A stretch of 64,000 bases of DNA from Dillenia suffruticosa (taxonomy: Eukaryota > Streptophyta > Magnoliopsida > Dilleniales > Dilleniaceae): contig JAVTVX010000034.1 in NCBI GenBank assembly GCA_033439265.1, positions 15,328,501 to 15,392,500 on the forward strand, written 5' to 3'. How positions within the stretch are numbered: the stretch's first letter is position 1; every line of letters begins with the position of its first letter. The notes beneath the pieces are model-generated. The model was not told the origin of the DNA, did no database searches, and saw nothing but the letters and a program-made list of their open reading frames with translations. Made by a program: the position numbers and the translations under genes. Positions 44,861-56,802 of the stretch are shown one piece after another.

Positions 44861-45302
44861 TCAATATATGAACCAATATAATTTCCAATCTCGTGACCCA
44901 CTTGTTTAGACATAAATCCGGTAGGGGATTATATACCTGAATCTAGAACGAAGTATGGAATAACAACAATGTATTAGGTTGGTGGTCGATCTCCATTTTC
45001 CTGATCAACAACAAATGACCACCAAAAGTCCATGAGCCATTTTCTAGAACCCTCTTCATGTAAATCTTGTGGAGAAACTGAAAGAGAAACAGTGAAGTAT
45101 CCACTTCTTTGATGCAGACTAGATTAACTGGTCTCCATAGGGTAGCCAAAGTGTGTTTATGGCATGAAAGTTAATCAAGTTATCAGTTAAGAAGGATCCA
45201 GTCATTCACTACTTTACCTGGGTCATCTTCCTCATCACCTTCAAGTACTAATCCTTCATCCTCCTCTTCTTCCAAGGAAAGCCTGGGATATGATTCTTCC
45301 AT
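44860..45302 (-). pseudogene. LINE B ORF1 fragment, N-terminal half
   Basis: On the minus strand an ATG at 45302 begins MEESYPRLSLEEEEDEG, then an acidic stretch to VVNDWILLN and a stop. A shifted frame continues ATLWRPVNLVCIKEVDTSLF, FQFLHKIYMKRVLENGSWTF, HLLLIRKMEI, LFHTSF, and then FMSKQVGHEIGNYIGSYIES. This is the other common plant LINE ORF1 type (L.EEEE...GR...NFNAMK.TLASLWRPVKGVCIKEL). Its natural continuation, the FKYExL/CFICGRLGH segment, is found at 38995-39284 on the far side of LINE A. Confidence 0.7.
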
Positions 45303-47645
45303 TGAACACAAAAGATTAGAAACAGTAAGCAAAAGAAACAAAGAAAATAAACTGATTACAAGAAAATACTCTTAAAACTTGTCACGAGGACAAGTCAAAG
45401 CCATATGCGCTTAGAGTTATCTAATGAGAATAACCCTTTTTGTTGTTAGTTATATATGAACCTGATACGCCAACACATGTCGAATAAGAGTCCGATATTT
45501 TAAATTTTTTTTATGGATATTTGACCGAATGGTATTTGAAGTCATATTATAATTAATTCGACTTAGTCCACTATCAGACTCTCTACATAGAGAGCTCTCC
45601 AAACATAATTCTTTTTATTTTCAAAATTCGAATTATGATATTTTGAACTTTAATAAAACACATTTTCACTCTTTAAATTAGATCGCCCAAATCTGTACAA
45701 ATGGCCGAGTAACACCTCATGGGTCCTTTTGAAAGAAAAAAAAAATCGCTAGATATTTAATAAAAGAATATTCAAAAAATAAATAAATTATAGTCTCTCT
45801 TTGAAAATTTTATAGTTGGTTTTTTGCAATAGGCCCTTATGATTTGGTTACACTAAAGGGAGAGTTTAGCCTTTCATAAAGCTATTTAATCCTTCTCAAA
45901 CGATAATGTTGAAATTATAGGTGACGAAGAACAATTTAAATATTTTCCCATAATAGTTTTATTTGTATACAATTATATATTGAAATCAAATATTTAAAGA
46001 AAAACAATTAAAACAAAAAACCCAAGAATGATTTTTTTATTTTATTTTTTTAGTGATCCATTTCTTCCACTTTATTTATTTATTTATATTTTTGTACCTT
46101 TTTTATTTCCCATTTGTAATTTTGCTATTACCTATATTATTTCTATGTGACCTAAAGTTTTCATGAAGTTTTCCAATGCAAGTCTCATGTACCCTTTGGG
46201 AGTCGTACGTCATGACCTTCACGTATAACTTTGGTTTCTACAATTCAACCTTCCCCTTCACCATATCATTTGATTGCATATTTTTCTTTCTAATTATCTA
46301 GCAAGAAAAGAAAATGAGTATTGTGAAACGCCATTGTTGGTCCAAAGTTGCTCCCCATTGTGGGAAGAAAAAGGCAAAGGCAACCCTCTGTAGCCCTAGA
46401 GAGAGACCTGACCTTTGACAAAAACATAAGAAGCCTTCCAGAAAATAGAAGGATAAAGTTTGACAAAAATAAGAATGAGAGGTACCTTACAACCAGATTG
46501 CTTAATTATACAATAAACATGAAGATTTTAGTTAATATCGACATCATGGAATCAATCATCAACTTCTTCCCATTCATCTCAAGACTGGCGAAAAGGATGA
46601 ATGGCCAAAGTAAATTAAATAGTATAAGCCTCTTTGAACCTAAATTTACCTCAACTTATTTCTATTTTTATTTTATTTTATTATATTGATAATACTTTTT
46701 AATTAAAGTTCAAATTTTGATATAAATATAAAATTTTACAAGTAAAAATCATTTTTTTTTTATAAAAATCACTAAAATTATTGATATACTAATAATGTTT
46801 ACATTAAAAGTTCTACCTAATATTTGTTAAATTTAACCGCAACTTTCTCTGATGAGTTCATTGGAGCAGGGGTCAATCCATCCCAAAGGATGATCAAAAC
46901 ATGGAGGCCAAAGTTGGTTGAATCAGCCGCACATAGACTTCAACTTTCAACACAATCGAACTTTGCCTAGCCAAACCAGATAATTTTCAGGATATTCATA
47001 CTACAGTTATACAAAGTCTAGGAGTAGGGTTGAGCTCATCCATGCAAAATAAATATTGTCCGAGTTTCAAATAGAAACTTCTAACAAACAGCAAATAGAG
47101 TTAGAAAAAAAAAGGTGTAGAAGTGCATAGAAATTTCTTGTACAAGCACCTTGACTCATTAATTTTCATAGTTATATGTGTAGCTGATTACCTCCTTTAG
47201 CACAAGGATGGATCTAAAATTATCACCTCTGGTGTATCTGTTACCTTGAAATGTAACCGCTGCAAAGTGTGTATTGTCAAAAAATCACAGGTTATGCACA
47301 AATTTGCCATGCTGCAGCTGAACTGACTTGGTGGGTGTGCGCGAGAAAACATCAGGCACTGAATTGTGATTCAAGCCCGATTGGTCTGCCTTTAGCATCA
47401 GGCAAAGATGAAATAGTATGGCAGTGGCTCTCAAAATCTCTAGCATGTGGATAAGTATAGCCTACCTATAAAAATTGAAGAAAGATACCAAAGAAAAGAA
47501 CATTAATCCCATATATATTTATACATATATCTATGGAATCCCCTTATTTTGTGAATACATCCACGTCATCAAAGATAAAGATGGAGATTATTCTGTTTTT
47601 ACACTCAAAAGCAAAACTGACGTACGTATTTAACAATCAACATTC
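45303..47645. other. Intergenic stretch, no gene named
   Basis: Probably contains the LINE B 5' leader at the left edge and the VPS36 3' UTR at the right edge. A frame at 46348-46689 (LPIVGRKRQRQPSVALERD...) has an unremarkable composition and no family I recognise. A possible AATAAT poly(A)-signal variant for VPS36 lies on the minus strand near 47590. Confidence 0.4.
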
Positions 47646-50600
47646 TTACCGAGAAGCCAATACAGCAGAAATCCATGTACCATATGTCCCATAATCTTTC
47701 ACTCTGCACGGATTCAACTTTAATGGTCAGGAAAGGTGAAAGAACAATAGGACCAAGTCCAGTCCAGTACAAGAAGACTCCCAACATAATTATAAAATTA
47801 AACACTTAAAATGAGTATAATGAAATTAATAAACTCGAGAGAACCGCCCAAAAAAAAAATGAAGATCAGAATTGCAATACCCTTGTTTACAATAAAAGCG
47901 ATATTGTGCCTCCTTAAAAACCATCAAAGGTCATGCCAGGAAGTGATTGTCTAATAATACCTGGCATCATATACATTATAAACCCCCCCCCCCCCCCCAA
48001 AAAAAAAGTTTGGGCCACTAAGTGCAAAGCTACACCAGGTCTTGTTCCCAGGAAAGCAGCCCCTTCAGAGCTGAAGAAGAGCAGCATGTTACTTTAAATA
48101 TTGAAGGATTTCAGACTCCCCACCCACAAAAAATAAGCCACTACCTTTGCAAGGCAAAGATGAACTGTGAATGTGATTTGTGAATTGTTTCAATAATACT
48201 AGTGAGTTCAATTGCGAACTTGAAAAAAATTTCCTTGCTATGATGCTTTCAAAATATTCTGCAGCAGTATGCAGAGCTTCAAAAGTGTCCTTTCTTTTCA
48301 AGATTTGGCTAGAGATAAGAAACATAGTGAAAATGGTATGTAACAAAGTATTTGAGATTTACCCTATTTGTCCAAACATTAGAATTCACATATTCTCAGT
48401 GGAAGTACTATTTCAGAAATGGGTTAATAACAGAACTATGAAAATTCTAAGTGCCTCGTAAAGTTTAAAGTGAATTTCACAACACTGACCTAGTTTGCAT
48501 GAGAAATATTGTGTTGTTAGATAAAATACTGAAGCTACACCTCTCAGAGCCATGATAAAAAACCACAATTCTTTTGAATGAATCTTCAATTCCAACTGTA
48601 TCAGCAACTAAACGGTTTTCTGGATGGCATGAGGTGGCACGTTAAAGCAGTTATTGTAAGCTAAATGGAAACTTAAAGACTCTGAAATTGTTGCTCTTTT
48701 CTTTTTGCCCTTTTTAATAGGGGAAAAAATCGATAACATTTTAGAAGGACATCATTCAGGAGGTGCCACTAAAAAGTCTGACCTTGTTAAGGCACTTCAT
48801 AGATGCTTCTAAGCAGGATGCAGGAAGTGCCAAGATAAAGTGTATTCACATTTTAAGCCAGTATCATAAACCAGGAACTGTGTGTTAAAACAATAAGCCC
48901 GAGAGTTGTACTCACAAGAAAATATCCTCCGTAAGAATCTCCCCAAATATATTAACATAAAATCGGAATCCATCAGGGCTTATGTCTCTGCACAGCAAAC
49001 CTGCCAAGAGCACCCAAAAGGTAAATGGAACTCTAATTAGTTCAGCAACAATCCAGATAACATGCTAAAGAGAAATACCTTTGCTCTCAGCGGTTAAAAG
49101 ATGCTCCTTGGCCATAGCTGGAGCAATGCCAAGTGCCATTGCTGCGTCACTTGCACTTATTCCAGATCGCAAGGAATCAGGTTTCAATACAAGTGTGTTG
49201 ATTCTGGCGAGGACCTGCACTTTACAGCGCAAGTGAATAACTATATTGCATGGAAAGATATACCAGAATTTTTAATATCAAATTCTTCCGAGTTTAGTTG
49301 TTACTCAGTGAGGAGAGGTAGAACAAGTGTTACCTTGATCACAGTTTGTTATGTTATGAGGTACAGGTATGGGAACAGGGTACATTACATTCCCCAGAAC
49401 GGCACACGGGAGTAGGTTTAGTTAGATACGCGGAAGCCATTTCTAGAGGGACTTTGAATTGTTCTAAAATATGTACAAGCGAAAACCACAAATAACTCCC
49501 AATATTTTTTGGCCTACTTTCAAATAGCCCCCCTGGACTTTTATTGCAGCCAATTATCAAAACTTTTAAAATAAAAGTTAATTAATACCACTAGGGGAAG
49601 GAGTTAGGATTTTAACTGCATAAAGGTAACAAAGGTAACATGCAAGGAACTTGAACATATCCTTTTTTTCTTTCTTCCTCTCTCTGTCCGGCAAAAAAGC
49701 CTACACCCTCAAAAGGGACAAAACGAGCAAGAGAGAAAAAATAAAGTAGGCCAATTGATGAAAAATTATTATCAGAGGAAAGACAAGTCGAAACACAAAA
49801 TGATTTATCAAAAAATGTTAGTTATTGCCAAAAATTTAATGAACTTTTGCCAGAGAAAAGAAAGAAGAAGCAAACAAGTTACACGCACAATTTGGAGGCT
49901 AGATTCAAATTCTTCATAAAAATTCCTGAGCGAATACCAGAAGCGGAACCCTAACCTCATCAACTCAGGAAGCACAACGAAAGCTCAAAAGTTTTGAGGG
50001 ATAATTGACTTCAATAAAAATTTAGGATGCTATTTAAAAGTAAATCTAAAGTTCAAAAAGTTATTTTTTGTTTCAGCCACTGTAAAATAAACCTTAGTCA
50101 ATACTACAAAAAAAAAAAAAGAACAAGTACTGAACATCATAAATGCTGTCTAGATTTATATTAAAAAAAAATCTTTTCTATTTATTTAATTCATATTTTG
50201 TGTAGCTACTTCAAACCTACAATGAGTTCAGATCACCCATTTTACTATTCTAATGCGCTACACTAAATAAGAGATCAGTTAAACAGGAGATGTTTGCAAT
50301 TTCTTTCTTCTTCCATTTGATTTATATCTTTTACAAGCAAATTTGCTTGCAAGAATTAAGCAGGACAGAAAACTGACTTCCAGTTTTCTAAGAATACCTA
50401 AACTATTTCCTTTCTTCTTGTGACACTTTCCAATCTAACTAAAAGAATGAAGCCTAAACATATATTCAGTTACCTCCTCATCACTGTAAGACTTATGCTG
50501 GATTACCATGACTCCACTATCAAACTTGCGAAGCATCACTGGCCTGTAGGATAAATAATCAAATGATAAAAGCCTCACATGGTTGATCTTGAGATTAAAT

Positions 50601-53600
50601 TAATAAAGATGCGAAGTACAACAAAATCAAATGTCAAAATGTCATCCTTACACATCAATTTTCTCCCAAATGGAGCATGCTTGCAACAAATCCTCAGGTG
50701 AAATCAACTCTATGCAAGGGAAAAAAATATAAAAGGCTTAATATTAACAGATGATTGGAAAATATTCACAAGAAAATCATTTTGAAAGTACAAGACCTGT
50801 GCCCCTTGCGCGGTTGAAGACACAGTAGATATCAATGAGGCTTATCATTCCTCCAGCTTTCTCTAGTGGAATTTTGACAAAATCTGCCAACTATAAATTG
50901 TGAAATTTTATACCGCTGAAAATTGATGAATGCAGGGAACGAAAACTATAAAAAGAACAGTGAGCTTTCAACTCAACAAAATTAGGATACCAATTCATCT
51001 ATCACATAAATTACACAAGCTATTGCTTATCAAAAAGGAATATCTATGATCCAAGTCCTAAATGGCAATGGAGCAGCCAAAAAATTTTATAAAGTAAATA
51101 ATGGAGAGAAGACAGTTGAAACATTATCTAAACATGGATGCATCCATAAGAAAGGGAGAAGTGAGGGGGCTAAGATTCCATTTATAGTAGCAGCCCAAGA
51201 GGCCAGTTCATATTTGGAAACCCTTTATTTGCACCGCTCTTTTTCTTCAGCATTGCTCCATCAAAAAATAGATGAAGCAACTAACTAGTTAGCTGTCATA
51301 CAGTACCAGTTTGTTATACAGCCAATTAAGAATGATCGTTTATTAGTGCAATTGATTCATTATAAAAAAACCATTTCACTCACCTAACTATATCAAAGCC
51401 TTTGATTACTATCACCCCCTTTTCTGGGAACACATTCGGGCCATTCAATGATAGAAATGCCTCCCAAGAAAAAAAAAAAGAACCACTCCTTAAGTCTCTT
51501 CCTCATCTTTTATTCTCTCTAAAAATCAAATAAGGAAGAAAAGAGGGAAAGAGAGAGAGACAGAGAGAGAGAGAACACCACATGTTGGCAGTAGAATCCC
51601 CTCTGAGTTCAGAAGCATCTTGAAGTCAAAAAGGACCAGACCAGCCATGCAACCTCTAAACCAAAGTAACTTAAACTTACAATCATGATACCCTCGCTTC
51701 CGCAGGCCCTGCATTCCAAACTAAACTAGTCTTTATCTAAATAGAGAAATCTCTTCTTTGAACACAGACAACACAATCACCATAGAAGTAGCACCCAGCT
51801 CAACTGGACCCGGGATGTAACAGACTAGATGAATTTGGTGGTACGAATCCCTTATCTTGCAACTGGGCTACTTGGTCATGTCAACAACAAAAGCCCTAGG
51901 GTGGGACAAGGCCTTCTCCAACCAAGTGTGGTCTCATTCTCACCTTTTAGAAGATAATAATTTTTTTGGAACATATTCTTATCTCATTTTTACATAAAGA
52001 GTGTACCATGAATGGATCTTGTTTAAATGTATCGCAAAATTGAGCAAGAAACAAAAAAGCGGAGATAAAAATAGAAGTCCAACAGCATTCTCTGAAAAAA
52101 GGTGTGCTTTTAAAATTGAAACTCTTACTTATTCCAAGAGGGCACTTGAGAAGGGGATTTTTGTTATACAAGAAAAGATTAGGGTTGCCAGCATCCCTAA
52201 CCGTTAACTTTTTCCCCAATATAAGGGGAACAAATTGAAGGACACCGAGTGAAGATCTACAGATAGATACTCATAATAGAAGTTCTGTTATTTTGTGTGG
52301 CAGAGATATAGTAGTAAACACTGTGTTCTGTACATTCTATTGCTACTATATCACTCCCTCGTTTGTAATGGGATGATTATCTCTTAATGGGCTTTTTAGA
52401 CGTCTTTTTTTTTGTTGGGGGGTATACTGACAAGCAAAATAAACCAATTTCAGCCAAGATGAGTGTGTTCAGACAATTTCCGGGAAGAACTTAATAACCA
52501 TTAATTTGGAAAATGGAAAGATTTACCAACAATATATTGGTTGATTTACCAAAATAAACAGGTAGCTTGCCATCCTAAGGTGTAATCAGCTAGGCCACAT
52601 TTCACTTGAAGCATGCCATTCAAGAGAAATGACATTGTTTGTGTGGTTAGTTTGCCAAGTTACAGAAAAACCTTCAAAAATTCATATTTTATCCTACAGA
52701 GTTCACACTGTTCTCTTTCACTCCCTCCATCAGCATACTCCCACTAAAAATACTATATAAAGAACCCAGCATCCAGCCCTAAATGGTTGGAATAAGTAAT
52801 TGTTAATTATTGATCTGATTTATACCTCCTCTCTTTGCACAAACCAATAAAGACAGTTTTAGACCTTACAGACTGCTCAATCCATCATAAAGTAGCAATA
52901 AAAAGGTTGAACTCCCTTATAATTACCATACAAGAGATTTTTCTCCTACATTCATCAAATTCCCAAATGTTAAAATTTTATTAAGATGAGCTAAACTCTC
53001 GCGCTTATACTTGGAGTACAAGCTTATGCTCACGAAGATTAAAATAAATGTGTTAAAGACATCAACAACCAATCTATCATGCCTTCAGAGCATCACTTAA
53101 GCCAACCTAGATACAGGTTCTTCAGCACCTATTCCAACCTAAGATATTGTAAAAAGAGCACATCTAAATAATTAAAGACAATATTTAACCACCCTTGATT
53201 GGAAATCCAAAGGTTGCAAATCTTGCGTGCACAATATCCAGCCAAGACAAGGATGGAGTGTCCATGAGATATTTCTTTATGAAACTTGCTTTGACGAGGA
53301 GTGAATAACAACAATAGAACTTGATCTCACAAATATGCATGAAACTAGTTTGATTAGCCTCTAAAACGTACTTAGTACTTCATATTAAACGATTGGAGTT
53401 ACGTTAATTGAGTTAGTACCGATTTCATTCATTTGAACTAGTAAATGTTAGGGGAGAAAAGAACCTGGCGGGACAATTGCTGATGATACAGAGCGCCAGC
53501 AGACTCTTTTGTAACTGGAGATGCTATGCCAACACTTAACATCCAATCTTGCATCTCTTGTTTGGAATCAATCTCCTCATCATTTGTTCCAGTGCCTTGA

Positions 53601-54997
53601 GTAGATGGGCCAGACAAAAGCTTTTGCCTCATTTTCTCTGCAAGCATCACCATCTCTTTAGCTTTATTCTGTAAAACCAAACAGTTATACTAAATTAAAC
53701 CCAGGAAAAGAAATCTATAAAAAGAATATGAGATAAGAAAGGATAATGATGCCAACCCAATCAATTACCAAGCAACAGCAAATGAGGAAAAAAAATTCAA
53801 GGATTTACTATGAAACAAGAAGCAAATCAGCTGGCATAATATCAACAGTAAAACCACATTCATTGAAGCATTGTCATGTTTCATGTTTCAGAGTTCAGAG
53901 GTAAATATGAGCCTTTTAAGACAGTCCCATCATGCTTCGGAGAAAACTCTTTCAAAATTTCAAGAAACAAATTCAAGAATTAGCAGCAGCCTTCACATTT
54001 CCTATATTAGTTCCGGTCCAACTTTCATTTATGGTCCCATTAATCCTACGCAGGAAAGCACAGGGATTGTAGGATAACAAATTTCACATGAATCTTCTTC
54101 ATATATTCATATGAAGATCGAAACAAATAATCATCCCCTAAGCTACCATAGCATACGGAATTGGAAAATACTAGTTTTTTCCATCTATAGTCAAAATGGT
54201 ACAAAATTATATAGCCCCATGTCTAGTTTACTACAGAAAACCTTAGTGCATATCATTTAGATTTCCAAATAGTATTGGATCAACAAGATAATATTAAATA
54301 AGTGTGCAGAAACTCTAAAATGCAAGTCTAGAGAAGTATTTCAACAAAATTCCCAACTGAAGTGTATTAGTTAAAGACACGCACACACCATAAGAGCGTT
54401 CAAATCCTGAAAAGCATCCTGCAAACTTTTATCAGTACTCTCCCACATCTCCTGCTCCTTCCTCAGTATCCCCGCAACCCCAACCACAGCACTCCGTGTC
54501 CTAATTCCGCTCCTCGAAGAACCCTCATCCGTTGAAGCTGAGCTGGAACTCTCATCTTTTAAGGTCTCCCAAGCCCTTCCTCTCCACGCCTCCCACAACT
54601 TCCCCAAAAAGGCCTCCGGATCGGTCTTCCCCCTCACGACGATCGTGATCACCATCGACTTCGATCCTTTTTCGTCAAGGCAGCCGTTTTGCGGCGAAAC
54701 CAGGACCTGAATTCTGATCCTGGGACTAGCGAACATGGCCTTGATCGATTTTTTGGGGGAGAAGATGTGAGTGACGGCGGTAAGAGGGATGGCGAAGGCG
54801 GAGGAGGAGTTCGAGATCCACATGAGACGGTGAGTGGTGAGGATGAGAATGCCAGATTTGAGAGGAGAGAGATTAGGGTATTGTTCATCGGGCTCGATGT
54901 CGACGCCCGAGAGGAGAGAAGACTCGACCTCGCCGGAGATAAATACAGGTCGGCCACTAGCGGTGAGTTGGGCCGCCGGTAGCCAGCGTGTTGACAT
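47646..54997 (-). CDS. VPS36: Vacuolar protein sorting-associated protein 36 (ESCRT-II subunit)
   Basis: Eight minus-strand exons join in frame to 437 codons: 54997-54389, 53668-53465, 50890-50797, 50709-50652, 50543-50474, 49214-49079, 49000-48916, 47703-47646. Every intron has GT...AG ends, and the total of 1314 bases ends at TAA. The start [19 protein letters not shown] matches plant VPS36 N-termini. The GLUE (PH-like) domain occupies roughly residues 1-160 ([38 protein letters not shown]). EAP30/winged-helix regions follow ([113 protein letters not shown]). With VPS22 and VPS25 it forms ESCRT-II on endosomes, sorting ubiquitinated cargo into multivesicular bodies. Length is close to the family norm of about 440. 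No defect is seen in the coding sequence. Confidence 0.95.
47983..48007. repeat. C16-A9 homopolymer in VPS36 intron 7
   Basis: Sixteen C residues are followed by nine A residues, inside the 1.2-kb last intron (47704-48915). Confidence 0.8.
50891..53464 (-). other. VPS36 intron 2 (2574 bp)
   Basis: The longest intron of the gene. It contains a GA-rich microsatellite near 51541-51575 and no second gene that I can support. The open frames inside it (51046-51288, 52001-52207 and others) lack family signals. Confidence 0.6.
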
Positions 54998-55128
54998 TTG
55001 GGCAATTTGAGCAAAGCAGTGACGAGAAGTGAAATTGAAGAGTAATTGTCTGTCAATGTTGTAACGAATTGAATGGTATAACTCCAAACTCTGAAGTTGC
55101 GAAAGTTCGCATCTTCTGCAACCCTTTA

Positions 55129-55135
55129 ATTTATA
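55129..55135 (-). promoter_or_regulatory. Candidate TATA box of VPS36
   Basis: The minus strand reads TATAAAT about 132 bases upstream of the ATG at 54997, a plausible distance for a plant TATA box with a 5' UTR of roughly 100 bases. It rests on position and sequence only. Confidence 0.3.
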
Positions 55136-55139
55136 AGAA

Positions 55140-55771
55140 TATTTTTTATAACGGACGGATACATATAACCATATTTTAATTAATTCAATCAAAATATTAT
55201 TAAACCAACCCCTCGTAATCTTTTTTATTTTAGAGATTTAAAATTCTTATTTATTAAATTAAGTATCTGATGGTATTAATTTATAAGAATATTGTTGATA
55301 AATGTTTGGAAAATGATAATTGGTTTAATGCTCTAAAGAAAAAAAAAACCTAAATTTTGGAGTTTTTTCAAAAATATTTTTGATTTTGAAAATTGAACAA
55401 CTGTATTAGTTAGTGTTATGTATTAGTTAGTGTTATGCACGTGGAACACCATTAAAATTTTGGAGAAATACTAAAATTTAGATTGTTTTTCTTCTCAATA
55501 CTAAAAATATGATTTTTCCATAAATGTTCTATGCACTTCTAAAAAAATAATTAATAGAAAATTTTTTGGTTCCACCGCCAATTTATGGTGGTACCATGTA
55601 ATAGTATTTTTAACCGGGTAAAACTGATTTCGGTATCGATCAGAGTTTTGTCAACTTCTCCCAACTTTTGTGTTAACCTTTTTCTCTCTCATTTTTAATT
55701 TTATTTTTTGTAGATTTTTCGTTATTTATTTTTATCTTTATTATCTAATTAATTCAAAGTAAAATTGAATT
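55140..55771. other. Upstream region of VPS36, no gene
   Basis: AT-rich, with no coding signal. It is all that separates the VPS36 start from the gypsy LTR that begins near 55772, so any further upstream control would lie in or beyond transposon DNA. Confidence 0.5.
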
Positions 55772-56450
55772 TGATGGGATATGGCCCAAGGCTCATTACC
55801 AAAACGATGAGAACCTTATCTCGGATTCGTTAAACTAGGCTCATCAAACTAAATACACTCATAGGTCCTCGATCATCCTAGCCTTCGGTGCTAAAACTTC
55901 TCGGTCACTTTAATTATCAATAAATATATTTCACTACTATAATTCATTTGATCATGTGATAAACACGATTTGAGATAATCCACGAATGAAGTAAAATTGT
56001 GAGTAAATTCAAACTTTTATTACGTGAATGGAAATCTTCCCCCTTTCCGGACCAATCTTGAGGAACAAAGAAACTTGCCCCGTCAGGCACTTTTGATAAG
56101 ACATGAATCTCTTACAATAGTTGAGACTTTCCCCAAATATGAGATAGCGTATCTCTAAGAGACCTTTGACTGTAGCTCATATAATTTTGGAAATTCTCAA
56201 TAATTTCTCTACAAAAAAACTAGGGTTTCAACACATTATTTTACGAAACTTTCCAAAAACCGCGGATACATGAGAAGAATATCGATTGCCACCCAAGTAA
56301 GTTCTCTTGAAACCTTACATATCAAGCATACCGACAATTCAGAGTCGAGATATCCTTTTTCTCAATCTATTTTCCATATTCTAAAACCACTCTTTCTAAC
56401 TTAAACATTAGAGTCTCCCCTACCAGAGCATCTTCCCAATGTATTTGCAT

Positions 56451-56458
56451 GTTTTATC
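56451..56458. repeat. hAT target-site duplication GTTTTATC (left copy)
   Basis: The same eight bases follow the element at 60572-60579. Eight bases is the characteristic hAT duplication length. Confidence 0.9.
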
Positions 56459-56802
56459 CAATGTTATCAGAACCGTACCGTGTATTGACTCGTAAAATTC
56501 AAAAATATGGTTAAACCGATTGGACCACGGATCAATATGGTCGAACCGCTGATTTTTTAATAATAATTAAATATATATATATATATATATAATCAATAAT
56601 TACTTTTAAAACTCATATTGATAATTAAAAACTAAATAACTAAATTATAAAGTCATATAAAATATAAATTAAAATCATAATATCAAAAATTGATAGTCTC
56701 ATCATCTCATAGAAATTAAAACAAATAAAAAACAATTTTTAAAGTACGAATATTTCAGATCAACAAATTTCATATAATTTCATAATATTCTACACCTACT
56801 AA

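Noticed and set aside
44882..44905. 'aatctcgtgacc' as target duplication of LINE A, paired with 'aatctcctcgttacc' at 39270
   Set aside because: The match is imperfect, and it would place type B ORF1 residues (IGNYIGSYIES) inside LINE A, contradicting the module boundary.
51770..51960. Possible tRNA-derived SINE in VPS36 intron 2 (A-box-like 'tagcccagttgc' and B-box-like 'gattcgtacc' on the minus strand)
   Set aside because: The two boxes are too close together, and no poly(A) tail or target duplication was found.
54649..55056. Second minus-strand frame (135 codons) and a plus-strand frame (54689-54982) over VPS36 exon 1
   Set aside because: Shadow frames of a GC-richer coding exon. The GLUE-domain frame is the real one.
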